Both the position numbers and the translations under genes were made by a program. A stretch of 9,772 nt of DNA from Bryobacterales bacterium (lineage in GTDB: Bacteria; Acidobacteriota; Terriglobia; Bryobacterales; Bryobacteraceae): contig JADYZL010000021.1 of the NCBI GenBank assembly GCA_020853155.1, positions 1 to 9,772 on the forward strand, read 5' to 3'. Below the pieces are notes generated by a model. It did no database searches, was not told the DNA's origin, and saw only the letters and a list, made by a program, of their open reading frames with translations. This document shows, in pieces, positions 1-6,227 of this stretch (the stretch's first letter is position 1; each line of letters begins with the position of its first letter).

Positions 1-6
1 GATACT
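1..6 (+). promoter_or_regulatory. possible -10 element of erpA, cut by the window edge
   Basis: GATACT at the very start of the window resembles a -10 hexamer. It lies about 20 nt before the erpA start, so transcription would begin near position 13. The -35 region is outside the window, so the call rests on one hexamer only. Confidence 0.22.
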
Positions 7-26
7 GTCCGTAGGAGTATAGGTTC

Positions 27-350
27 ATGATCCAGTTGACTGAAAATGCAATCGACAAAGTGAGAACGATTCTCGACACCCAGGAACCGAAGCCCGCCGG
101 GCTGCGGATTTCTGTCGTGGGCGGCGGGTGCTCCGGCTTCTCCTATTCGATGGCGTTCGAGAACTCGCAGAGCATGCTTGACAAGATCTACGAATTTGAC
201 GGTTTGAAGGTCTTCGTTGACCAGGCAAGCCTTCTCTACCTCGACAACGTGCAGGTTGACTACGTGGAAACCATGGAAGGTTCCGGCTTCAAGTTCGAGA
301 ACCCCAGCGTGAAATCCACGTGCGGCTGCGGCAGCTCGTTCAGCGCGTAA
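27..350 (+). CDS. erpA: A-type iron-sulfur cluster carrier (ErpA/IscA/HesB family)
   Basis: 107-residue cytoplasmic protein of the usual family length. A-type carriers hold [2Fe-2S] or [4Fe-4S] clusters and pass them to apo-enzymes. All three cluster-binding cysteines are present: Cys35 in the GGGCSGFSY motif, and Cys99 and Cys101 in the C-terminal STCGCGSSFS motif. The C-terminus resembles ErpA more than SufA, but ErpA, IscA and generic HesB proteins cannot be separated safely by eye. The ATG at 27 is preceded by AGGAG at 13-17 with a 9-nt spacer, which supports this start. No isc or suf genes lie alongside within the window, so the gene looks monocistronic. It is followed 16 nt after the stop by a strong UUCG hairpin. 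Family assignment is secure; the exact symbol is less so. Confidence 0.93.
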   Translation: MIQLTENAIDKVRTILDTQEPKPAGLRISVVGGGCSGFSYSMAFENSQSMLDKIYEFDGLKVFVDQASLLYLDNVQVDYVETMEGSGFKFENPSVKSTCGCGSSFSA

Positions 351-365
351 CGATTCCGCTTTGTC

Positions 366-393
366 GTGGTGGGGCGCTTCGGCGTCCTGCCAC
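366..393 (+). terminator. 12-bp hairpin with UUCG loop after erpA
   Basis: Bases 366-377 pair with 382-393 around the loop TTCG (378-381), closed by a C-G pair. The 12 pairs include three G-U wobbles, so the structure is better as plus-strand RNA than as a DNA palindrome. It begins 16 nt after the erpA stop. No T-run follows directly, so it may be a transcript-end stabiliser or a U-less terminator rather than a classical intrinsic terminator. Confidence 0.5.
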
Positions 394-415
394 TCATTCC
401 ACCGCGCCCCCGCGC

Positions 416-429
416 GTGGCGATCGCCAC
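416..429. repeat. perfect 14-bp palindrome
   Basis: GTGGCGATCGCCAC is its own reverse complement. It lies in the gap between erpA and the iminopeptidase gene, 110 bp before the latter's start. Its centre is GCGATCGC. It has no loop, so it is more likely a protein-binding site, or chance, than a terminator. No function is assigned. Confidence 0.4.
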
Positions 430-456
430 CGTCCGCTTAAGCTGTGCGCTACCGCA

Positions 457-478
457 AGCGGAGTTCGCTGGTTTTTTT
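457..478 (+). terminator. weak hairpin followed by seven Ts
   Basis: AGCG (457-460) pairs with CGCT (466-469) around a 5-nt loop, followed by GG and then TTTTTTT at 472-478, the longest T-run in the intergenic sequences of this window. The 4-bp stem is short. Together with the stronger 366-393 hairpin it could end erpA transcription. Confidence 0.35.
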
Positions 479-501
479 GACCCTCTCAGGCGTCCTTGCC
501 A

Positions 502-539
502 GGCTCATTCCACTCGCCCTTCGGCTGCTAGAATGAGCC
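502..539. promoter_or_regulatory. 9-bp inverted repeat over promoter and start codon (possible operator)
   Basis: GGCTCATTC (502-510) and GAATGAGCC (531-539) are perfect reverse complements with a 20-bp spacer. If A540 is bulged out, four more pairs form (498-501 with 541-544). The right arm overlaps the -10-like TAGAAT (529-534) and ends at the base before the ATG at 540. The left arm covers the expected -35 position. This arrangement suits a dimeric repressor, or an RNA hairpin hiding the start codon in read-through transcripts. Function is inferred. Confidence 0.4.
527..534 (+). promoter_or_regulatory. extended -10-like element of the iminopeptidase gene
   Basis: The -10-like TAGAAT at 529-534 directly follows GC; with the T at 526 this gives TGC-TAGAAT, an extended -10 match. 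No good -35 hexamer lies 16-18 bp upstream. The -10 is only 5 bp from the ATG, so transcription from it would start at about the first codon and give a leaderless message. Confidence 0.3.
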
Positions 540-1499
540 ATGGCCGAACCGAATTCCGTCCCTCTCTCTCCATCGTCTGCGCCGCTGCCTCCCGGCGTGA
601 GGATGATCCCCATTTCCACACCCCACGGAGAATTCCGGGTTTGGACACGCAAACTCGGCGATAATCCATCCGTCAAGATCCTTCTGCTGCACGGCGGCCC
701 GGGCAGCACGTATGAGTACCTCGAAGCGCTGGAGAAACCCCTCCTGGACGCCGGCCTTGAGTTCTACTATTACGATCAACTCGGAAGCTACCACAGCGAT
801 CAACCCAACCAGCCGGATCTCTGGGAGATTCCCCGATTCGTGGAGGAAGTGGAACAGGTACGGCAGGCGCTCGGCCTCGCAGTGGAAAATTTCTATTTAT
901 ACGGCCAATCCTGGGGTGGAATTCTGGCCATCGAATACGCCCTGAAGTATCAGCGGAGCCTGAAGGCATTGATCGTCTCCAACATGATGGCCAGCATTCC
1001 GGCGTATAACGAGTACGCGGAACGGGTGCTGATGCCGCAAATGGACCAGGGCGTGCTTCAGGAAGTGAAGCGCCTGGAAGCGGAGGGGAAGCACGAAGAC
1101 CCACGCTACATGGAATTGCTCACGCCCCATCACTACGAAAAGCACTTGCTGCGAATGCCGCAAGCCGAATGGCCGGAGGCCATCTTCCGCACCTTTGCCC
1201 ACATGAACCCAGCCATCTATGTCCCCATGCAGGGGCCGAGCGAACTCGGCGCCAGCGGCAAGCTGCTCCACTGGGATCGCACGAAGGATATCCACGAGAT
1301 CGCCGTGCCCACCCTTGTGATCGGCGCGCAATACGACACCATGGATCCCGCCCACCTGCGATGGATGGCCGGCGAATTTCCCCGCGGCCGCTATCACTTC
1401 TGCCCGAACGGCAGCCACCTCGCCATGTGGGACGATGAGAAGATCTACATGGAAGGGCTGCTGGGTTTCGTAAAGGAAGTGGAAGCGAAGCGCGTATAG
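540..1499 (+). CDS. proline iminopeptidase (alpha/beta hydrolase, peptidase family S33)
   Basis: 319-residue alpha/beta hydrolase that should release N-terminal proline from peptides in the cytoplasm. The oxyanion motif HGGPG is at 51-55, and the nucleophile elbow GQSWGG places the catalytic serine at 124. The acid is Asp266 (GAQYDTMDP) and the base His293 (GSHLAMWDD). The YYYDQLGS and MQGPSE motifs match bacterial prolyl aminopeptidases of the Elizabethkingia (formerly Flavobacterium) type. The cap domain lies at about 150-240. No signal peptide is visible; residues 4-19 are a Ser/Pro-rich extension before the conserved part, so a later start (GTG at 597 or ATG at 603) is possible. The ATG at 540 has no clear Shine-Dalgarno and sits just after a -10-like element, which suggests leaderless translation. 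Related amino-acid amidases are an alternative substrate class. Confidence 0.88.
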   Translation: MAEPNSVPLSPSSAPLPPGVRMIPISTPHGEFRVWTRKLGDNPSVKILLLHGGPGSTYEYLEALEKPLLDAGLEFYYYDQLGSYHSDQPNQPDLWEIPRFVEEVEQVRQALGLAVENFYLYGQSWGGILAIEYALKYQRSLKALIVSNMMASIPAYNEYAERVLMPQMDQGVLQEVKRLEAEGKHEDPRYMELLTPHHYEKHLLRMPQAEWPEAIFRTFAHMNPAIYVPMQGPSELGASGKLLHWDRTKDIHEIAVPTLVIGAQYDTMDPAHLRWMAGEFPRGRYHFCPNGSHLAMWDDEKIYMEGLLGFVKEVEAKRV

Positions 1500-1522
1500 G
1501 GCCGCATCCGTGCATCGATGGC

Positions 1523-2443
1523 TCATGCCTTCATGATGAGTTCGTACCCTGGATTGAGCGTATGCTCTTCGAGATCGGCCGCCAGCAGCAGTTCATGGAT
1601 GGCATACGGGTTCGTGCGGTGCTTTGTGAAGTGATTCCGCAGCACTTCCCCCCAGTGGGCGAAGCCCGAATGCTCGTCGATATCCACGTCCGCCGCGATC
1701 CCGCCGGCGGCGTTGCGCTGGAAGGTGAGCTGGATATTCGCGTGCTGGTCGTCGCTTTTCACGCTGTTCGATAGGCGGTAGCCCGGCATCGGCTTGTGGA
1801 GCGTGGATGGCGCGGAGACGAAGCGGCTATCCTCGCTCACGACAGCTTCGATTCCGGCTTTCATCTCCACGAAGCAGCGGTCCCGGCGAATCACCAGCAG
1901 CCGCTCGAAGAAATTCCAGATCAGCCCGACGGTTCCCTTGTGCCTGGCCTTGGCGAAAATGTTCAGCAGGGCGGCTTTGCGTTCGTTGCCCAGCGCATCG
2001 TAGAGATCTTCGCCGCTTTTCCCTGCGAGGTCTTCGTCTTCCGTCGCCAGGGCGATCATGCGTGCGTCGCCCAGCCAGTTCCGGAGCGCTTCGGGCAGCT
2101 TGCCAAACGGCGGTGCATCGATCGAGGCCACGCGTTTTGGGTCTCGCACCAGATACACGCGCTGAATCGATAGCTGATCCCCCTCCGTGATGAATTGCGC
2201 GAAGGAGCAGGGAAGGTAGCCGCGGACGGAGATCCGGATGCGGTAGAGTGAGCCGGGGCCGCCGCGCGTAGGGATTCCGTTCAGCGATAGCGCGGTCGCG
2301 CCGCCGGGCTCCGCCGTGAAGTCGAAGTCCCCTCCGCCTGCGCCGGCCGGTCCTGCGTCCCGCCTCATTTCCACGAGCACCGGATCCCCGATCGGCCTCC
2401 GCAGTAGATCGGTGATGGGCAATTCCAGATTCCCCAAAGGCAT
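1523..2443 (-). CDS. hypothetical protein, unrecognised two-part architecture
   Basis: 306-residue protein I cannot assign to a named family. The start is supported by GGGAGA five bases upstream of the ATG. Residues 1 to about 95 look beta-rich, with alternating hydrophobic strands and turns (GNLELPITDLL, SLYRIRISVRGYLP), resembling small beta-sandwich domains such as carboxypeptidase regulatory-like folds. After a linker with PPFGKLPEALRNWL (about 120-135), residues 150-306 look mixed alpha/beta. There is no signal peptide, membrane segment or obvious metal or nucleotide motif, so it is probably cytoplasmic. It converges on the iminopeptidase gene with a 23-bp gap and diverges from the SGNH/DUF1080 gene, so it is likely transcribed alone. 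Codon use matches its neighbours and the frame is intact over its whole length, which supports it being a real gene. Confidence 0.72.
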   Translation of the reverse strand: MPLGNLELPITDLLRRPIGDPVLVEMRRDAGPAGAGGGDFDFTAEPGGATALSLNGIPTRGGPGSLYRIRISVRGYLPCSFAQFITEGDQLSIQRVYLVRDPKRVASIDAPPFGKLPEALRNWLGDARMIALATEDEDLAGKSGEDLYDALGNERKAALLNIFAKARHKGTVGLIWNFFERLLVIRRDRCFVEMKAGIEAVVSEDSRFVSAPSTLHKPMPGYRLSNSVKSDDQHANIQLTFQRNAAGGIAADVDIDEHSGFAHWGEVLRNHFTKHRTNPYAIHELLLAADLEEHTLNPGYELIMKA

Positions 2444-2610
2444 CTTCGTCTCCCTTCATCTCGCGAGAGTCCTTATCCAGGGAAGCGGAAACGGGAGAAA
2501 TCCAGGCGCGGCGCCCGGCGATGCGTGAGTGCCGGGTTCACTTGGGATCGCTGGGAACGGAGCCTCTCTGGAGCGGGATCCGGCTAATCCAACCGCCCAA
2601 CTGCGATAGC

Positions 2611-2625
2611 ATGGCAGGGCGGAGG
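2611..2625 (+). promoter_or_regulatory. ribosome binding site that decides the start of the SGNH/DUF1080 gene
   Basis: GGAGG at 2621-2625 lies 6 nt before the ATG at 2632. The frame stays open upstream, with ATGs at 2521 and 2611. Neither gives a hydrophobic signal peptide directly after the start, and the 2521 choice would add 37 unlikely residues. Confidence 0.7.
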
Positions 2626-2631
2626 ATTTGG

Positions 2632-4542
2632 ATGAAAGTGTTGCGGAACGGTTGGTCGAGGCGCGCGTTCGGCGGTTTGCTGCGGAGAGGTCTTGCGGCG
2701 GCTGCACTTGTGGCGGGCTCCTCCTTGGTGGCGCTCGGCGCGGGCCAGGCGGGTGGCGGCGGGGCCGCGGCTGCGGATGGCTTCGCGCTAAAAGACGGAG
2801 ACCGCGTGGTGTTCTTCGGAGACAGCATCACGGATCAGCGGCTCTACACCACCTTTGTCGAAACCTTCGTGGTGACGCGTTTTCCCGCGAAGGACGTGAC
2901 GTTCACGCACTCGGGCTGGGGTGGAGATCGCGTGACGGGCGGAGGTGGTGGCGGCATCGGCCAGCGCCTCGCGCGGGATGTCGTCGCTTATAAGCCAACG
3001 GTAGTGACAGTGATGCTGGGAATGAATGATGGCCGCTACCGGGCGTTTGACCAGCAGATTTTCGAGATTTACTCCCGCGGTTACCGGAACATCGTGGATA
3101 CCTTGAAGAAGGAGCTTCCCGGCGTTCGAATCACCGCAATCCAGCCCTCCCCGTACGACGACGTGACACGCGTCCCCGCCTTCAAGGGTGGCTATAACGC
3201 GGTTCTTCTGCGGTATTCGGACTTTATCGCCCAACTCGCCGCGTCCGAGGGGCTGCAAACCGCCGACCTCAACAAGCCGATGGTGGCCATGCTTGCCACG
3301 GCGAAGGCGGTGAACCCAAAGCTTGCCGCGCAGATCCTTCCCGATCGCGTACACCCGCGCGCCTCCGGGCATCTGGTGATGGCGGAGCAGTTGTTGAAGG
3401 CATGGGGCGCGCCCGCGCTCGTGAGCGCGGTGGAGATCGATGCCGCGAAGAGGCAGATTGCGAAGGCGGAGAATACGGCGGTGAGCGATGCCTCCTTCAC
3501 CGGCGGCGTCGCCTGGACGCAACTCGATCGCGCCCTGCCGATGCCCATCGATTTGACGGACCCCGTGATCGCGCTGGCCGTGAATAGCTCGGGTTTCGAG
3601 GAGACGCTTAACCGTCAGATGCTCCAGGTCCGCGGGCTCAGCGCAGGCAAGCATACGCTGTTTATCGATGGCGAGGTCGCCGGTACGTTTACGGATAAGG
3701 AACTGGCCGCCGGCGTGAATCTGGCCCGGATGGAAACCCCGATGTGGGCGCAGGCGATGGGCGTGCATCAACTCACCCTCACGCGCGCCAATCTCCACAA
3801 CACCCGTTGGCGGAACGTGCAGGTTCCGCTCGAAGACGAGGCCCTGGCAGCGGTTCCGGACGCAATCACGGCGCTCGACCGGGTGACGGACGAACTCCGC
3901 CAGAAACAGCGCGCGGCGGCGCAGCCGGTCGCTCACCGCTTTGAATTGAAGCCGGGTGAGAGCGGCTTCAGCCCGGTCTTCAACGGCACGGACCTGAGCG
4001 GCTGGCATATCAGCAAGACCAGCCACCACGGCCAAACCCAGGGCTGGAAGGTGGAGAACGGCGTGCTCACGGGCACGCAGGATCGCCCGGGCAACGGCGG
4101 CATTTTGCTCACCGGCAAGAAGTATAAGAACTTTGAGATCTCCCTCGACGTACAGCCGGATTTCAGTTGCGATGGCGGGCTTTTCCTCCGCTCGACGGAG
4201 AAGGGCGAAGCCTATCAGGTGATGCTCGATTATCTTGACGGCGGCTCCGTGGGCGGCGTCTACGGCGAAGGAATCAAGGGCGTCAAAGGCGTGCTTCCGA
4301 ACTGGCGGGAACACTGGAAAACCGGGGAGTGGAACCATCTCCGGGCGCGCATCGAAGGCGACGTGCCGCATATCCAGGTTTGGATGAACGGCATCCAAAT
4401 CGTCGATTGGAAGGATACGGAAAATCACCTGCCGGGCGGCGCTACGGAAGGCCACATCGCGGTGCAGGTGCATGCCGGCAACCGCTGGATTCCAGGCGGC
4501 AAGCATCGCTTCCGGAATATCGAGGTGCGGGAGTTGCCGTAG
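2632..4542 (+). CDS. exported SGNH/GDSL esterase fused to a DUF1080 (3-keto-disaccharide hydrolase) domain
   Basis: 636-residue exported enzyme. Residues 1-48 form a signal peptide with a twin-arginine-like SRRAF (9-13), a long Ala/Gly/Leu core and a probable cleavage after the Ala run near 48. The SGNH domain (about 50-260) has all catalytic blocks: GDSIT with Ser65, a Gly-rich block II, GMND with Asn132, and DRVH with Asp238 and His241. This predicts an esterase, probably removing acyl groups from carbohydrate. Residues 260-445 are a linker domain common in planctomycete and acidobacterial GDSL proteins. Residues 446-636 are DUF1080 (PF06439; FNGTDLSGW, DGGLFLRS and WNHLRARIEG motifs), a concanavalin-like fold now tied to 3-keto-glycoside cleavage or sugar binding. 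The gene diverges from the hypothetical gene across 188 bp. Substrate is unknown; deacetylation of plant or microbial polysaccharide is a guess. Confidence 0.9.
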   Translation: MKVLRNGWSRRAFGGLLRRGLAAAALVAGSSLVALGAGQAGGGGAAAADGFALKDGDRVVFFGDSITDQRLYTTFVETFVVTRFPAKDVTFTHSGWGGDRVTGGGGGGIGQRLARDVVAYKPTVVTVMLGMNDGRYRAFDQQIFEIYSRGYRNIVDTLKKELPGVRITAIQPSPYDDVTRVPAFKGGYNAVLLRYSDFIAQLAASEGLQTADLNKPMVAMLATAKAVNPKLAAQILPDRVHPRASGHLVMAEQLLKAWGAPALVSAVEIDAAKRQIAKAENTAVSDASFTGGVAWTQLDRALPMPIDLTDPVIALAVNSSGFEETLNRQMLQVRGLSAGKHTLFIDGEVAGTFTDKELAAGVNLARMETPMWAQAMGVHQLTLTRANLHNTRWRNVQVPLEDEALAAVPDAITALDRVTDELRQKQRAAAQPVAHRFELKPGESGFSPVFNGTDLSGWHISKTSHHGQTQGWKVENGVLTGTQDRPGNGGILLTGKKYKNFEISLDVQPDFSCDGGLFLRSTEKGEAYQVMLDYLDGGSVGGVYGEGIKGVKGVLPNWREHWKTGEWNHLRARIEGDVPHIQVWMNGIQIVDWKDTENHLPGGATEGHIAVQVHAGNRWIPGGKHRFRNIEVRELP

Positions 4543-4583
4543 CCGCCGCACTCCCGGAATGGAAGGCCGCGAATACGGCGAGT

Positions 4584-4612
4584 TTCAGAGTCCAAAGGCT
4601 TTTCGATACACT
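4584..4612 (+). promoter_or_regulatory. possible promoter of trpB2
   Basis: TTCAGA (4584-4589) and TACACT (4607-4612) each match four of six consensus bases and are separated by 17 bp. Transcription would start near 4619, leaving a leader of about 33 nt. Alternatively trpB2 is co-transcribed with the SGNH/DUF1080 gene across the 109-nt gap. Confidence 0.3.
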
Positions 4613-4617
4613 GGCGT

Positions 4618-4641
4618 CTTTGCGCGACGAAGCCGCGAAAG
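4618..4641 (+). promoter_or_regulatory. leader hairpin overlapping the trpB2 ribosome binding site
   Basis: CTTT (4618-4621) and CGCG (4623-4626) pair with CGCG (4634-4637) and AAAG (4638-4641), giving eight pairs with one bulged G and a 7-nt loop. The AAAG is the first part of the Shine-Dalgarno AAAGGAG (4638-4644), so the hairpin would partly mask it. Regulation is inferred only. Confidence 0.3.
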
Positions 4642-4651
4642 GAGCACTCTT

Positions 4652-6016
4652 TTGTCTGACACCGTGAAATATCTTCTTAACGAAGACCGCATTCCCAAGC
4701 ATTGGTACAACCTGGCGGCCGATCTGCCGACGCCCTTGCCGCCCGTGCTGCACCCCGGAACGAAGAACCCGGTCACTCCGGGCGATCTCGAACCCCTGTT
4801 CCCCATGGCGCTGATCGAGCAGGAAGTCTCCACGGAGCGGGAAATTGAGATCCCGAAGCCCGTTCGCGACATCTACCGCCAATGGCGCCCGTCTCCCCTA
4901 TTTCGCGCCCGGCGCCTCGAAAAGGCGCTCGATACACCCGCGAAGATTTATTACAAATACGAAGGCGTGAGCCCGGCGGGTAGCCACAAACCCAACACCG
5001 CGGTGCCGCAGGCATACTACAACAAGGAAGCCGGTATCAGCCGCATTTCCACCGAAACCGGCGCCGGGCAATGGGGCTCGTCCCTCGCCTTTGCCGGAGC
5101 CCTCTTCGGCATTGACGTGCAAGTCTTCATGGTGCGGGTCTCCTATAACCAGAAGCCCTACCGGCGCGCGTTGATGGAGACCTACGGCGCCACCTGCGTG
5201 GCTTCGCCCTCTATGCAGACGGACGCCGGCCGCGCGATCCTGGCCCAGCGCGAGGACCATCCGGGCAGCCTCGGCATCGCGATTTCCGAAGCCGTCGAAG
5301 TGGCGGCGAAAGACCCCGGGGTGAAGTATGCCCTGGGTTCCGTGCTCAATCATGTCCTGCTGCACCAGAGCGTAATCGGCCTCGAAGCCATGGAGCAGAT
5401 GGCTCTCGCTGGTGATGCGCCGGACGTCATCGTGGGATGCGCCGGTGGAGGTTCGAACTTCGCGGGGATCGCCTTTCCGTTCATCGGCGCCGGTCTGCGC
5501 GGCGGCGCGAAGCCGCGCATCGTGGCCGTGGAGCCCGCCGCCTGCCCAACCATGACACGCGGCAAGTATGCCTACGATTTTGGCGATACGGCGCACCTCA
5601 CGCCCCTCACCAAGATGCACACGCTCGGTTCCACGTTCACCCCGCCGGGTTTCCACGCGGGCGGCCTGCGCTACCACGGGATGGCCCCCATGGTGAGCCA
5701 CCTGCTGAATCTGGGGTTGATTGAAGCGGTTGCCTACCAGCAGCTCGCCTGTTTTTCGGCGGGTGTGCTTTTCGCTCGCACGGAAGGCATTGTCCCCGCG
5801 CCGGAGGCCAACCACGCCGTCCGCGGCGCGATCGAAGAAGCGCTACGGGCGAAGGAAGAAGGGGTGAGCCGCACGATTCTGTTCAACCTCAGCGGGCATG
5901 GGCACTTCGACATGCAGGCCTACATCGATTATTTCGAAGGGAAACTGGTTGACCTGCACTACGACGAAAATGAGCTGGCGATGGCGCTCGCCGGGCTTCC
6001 CTCGGTGCCCGCGTAG
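4652..6016 (+). CDS. trpB: tryptophan synthase beta chain, TrpB2 type
   Basis: 454-residue PLP enzyme joining indole and serine to make tryptophan, of the longer TrpB2 subgroup. The PLP lysine is Lys113 in GSHKPN. The catalytic glutamate is Glu135 in TETGAGQWG, and the phosphate-binding loop is GCAGGGSN (262-269). The SPAGSHKPN and QWG variants, the extra N-terminal segment (HWYNLAADLP) and the C-terminal SGHGHFD motif fit TrpB2 rather than TrpB1. I chose the TTG at 4652 because AAAGGAG (4638-4644) lies 7 nt before it and the product then begins SDTVKYLL, as in the family. The frame is open further upstream to 4472, but that stretch overlaps the previous gene. No trpA or other trp gene is in the window, which is usual for TrpB2. 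It may work as a stand-alone indole-salvage enzyme. Confidence 0.93.
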   Translation: MSDTVKYLLNEDRIPKHWYNLAADLPTPLPPVLHPGTKNPVTPGDLEPLFPMALIEQEVSTEREIEIPKPVRDIYRQWRPSPLFRARRLEKALDTPAKIYYKYEGVSPAGSHKPNTAVPQAYYNKEAGISRISTETGAGQWGSSLAFAGALFGIDVQVFMVRVSYNQKPYRRALMETYGATCVASPSMQTDAGRAILAQREDHPGSLGIAISEAVEVAAKDPGVKYALGSVLNHVLLHQSVIGLEAMEQMALAGDAPDVIVGCAGGGSNFAGIAFPFIGAGLRGGAKPRIVAVEPAACPTMTRGKYAYDFGDTAHLTPLTKMHTLGSTFTPPGFHAGGLRYHGMAPMVSHLLNLGLIEAVAYQQLACFSAGVLFARTEGIVPAPEANHAVRGAIEEALRAKEEGVSRTILFNLSGHGHFDMQAYIDYFEGKLVDLHYDENELAMALAGLPSVPA

Positions 6017-6053
6017 GCCGCCCGAGGGGAACGATTTTCGCTGAAAAGAAACG

Positions 6054-6067
6054 GCGCCGCGCGGCGT
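6054..6067 (+). terminator. GC-rich hairpin after trpB2
   Basis: GCGCC (6054-6058) pairs with GGCGT (6063-6067) around GCGC, with one G-U pair; the inner 12 bases form a perfect palindrome. A separate A/T hairpin (TTTTC 6035-6039 with GAAAA 6043-6047) precedes it. Neither has a following T-run, so a terminator role is weakly supported. Confidence 0.25.
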
Positions 6068-6163
6068 GCGTCTGAATCTTTGTATATGCGGAGCACCACC
6101 GTCCGCGCCGGCGAAAGTCTCTTTGCGCGGAGGAACTGGGGGCATGGCTCCCGGTTCCCTCGC

Positions 6164-6172
6164 TGCTATACT
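6164..6172 (+). promoter_or_regulatory. extended -10 element of the S41-like gene
   Basis: TGC followed by TATACT (6167-6172) matches an extended -10 with five of six hexamer bases. No good -35 is visible 16-18 bp upstream, which extended -10 promoters can tolerate. The leader would be about 50 nt to the ATG at 6228. Confidence 0.4.
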
Positions 6173-6227
6173 GTCGCTATCGGGCTGGGCGCTCTCCGCG
6201 CTGCTTGATCTCCGTCTAAAGGACTCT

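Noticed and set aside
477..505. TTGACC (477-482) as a -35 for the iminopeptidase gene
   Set aside because: No -10-like hexamer lies 16-18 bp downstream; the TAGAAT at 529 is 46 bp away.
897..1526. 209-codon minus-strand frame opposite the iminopeptidase gene
   Set aside because: Antisense shadow without a ribosome site or a recognisable domain. It also overlaps the end of the real convergent gene.
2545..2581. Imperfect inverted repeat GGATCGCT / AGCGGGATCC upstream of the SGNH gene
   Set aside because: A two-base insertion breaks the symmetry and no promoter element is aligned with it; chance is likely in GC-rich sequence.
2905..2975. Six-glycine run in the SGNH domain as a possible defect
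   Set aside because: A Gly-rich stretch after GGDRV is normal for this GDSL subgroup; the catalytic blocks on both sides are intact.
2788..4551. 587-codon open frame on the minus strand opposite the SGNH/DUF1080 gene
   Set aside because: It is an antisense shadow in GC-rich DNA. Its product is His/Arg/Ala-rich with no domain, while the plus strand shows complete catalytic motifs.
4472..4651. Upstream in-frame extension of trpB2
   Set aside because: It would overlap the previous gene by about 70 nt and add residues unrelated to TrpB2. The TTG at 4652 has a well-placed Shine-Dalgarno.
4898..5815. 305-codon open frame on the minus strand opposite trpB2
   Set aside because: Shadow frame: the composition is unlike a protein and the plus-strand TrpB2 motifs are unambiguous.
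6066..6227. Upstream in-frame extension of the S41-like protein (GTG 6066 or ATG 6144)
   Set aside because: The extra residues are not conserved-looking and would place the membrane anchor internally. The ATG at 6228 has AAAGGA upstream and gives a normal N-terminal anchor. ATG 6144 remains a minor alternative.
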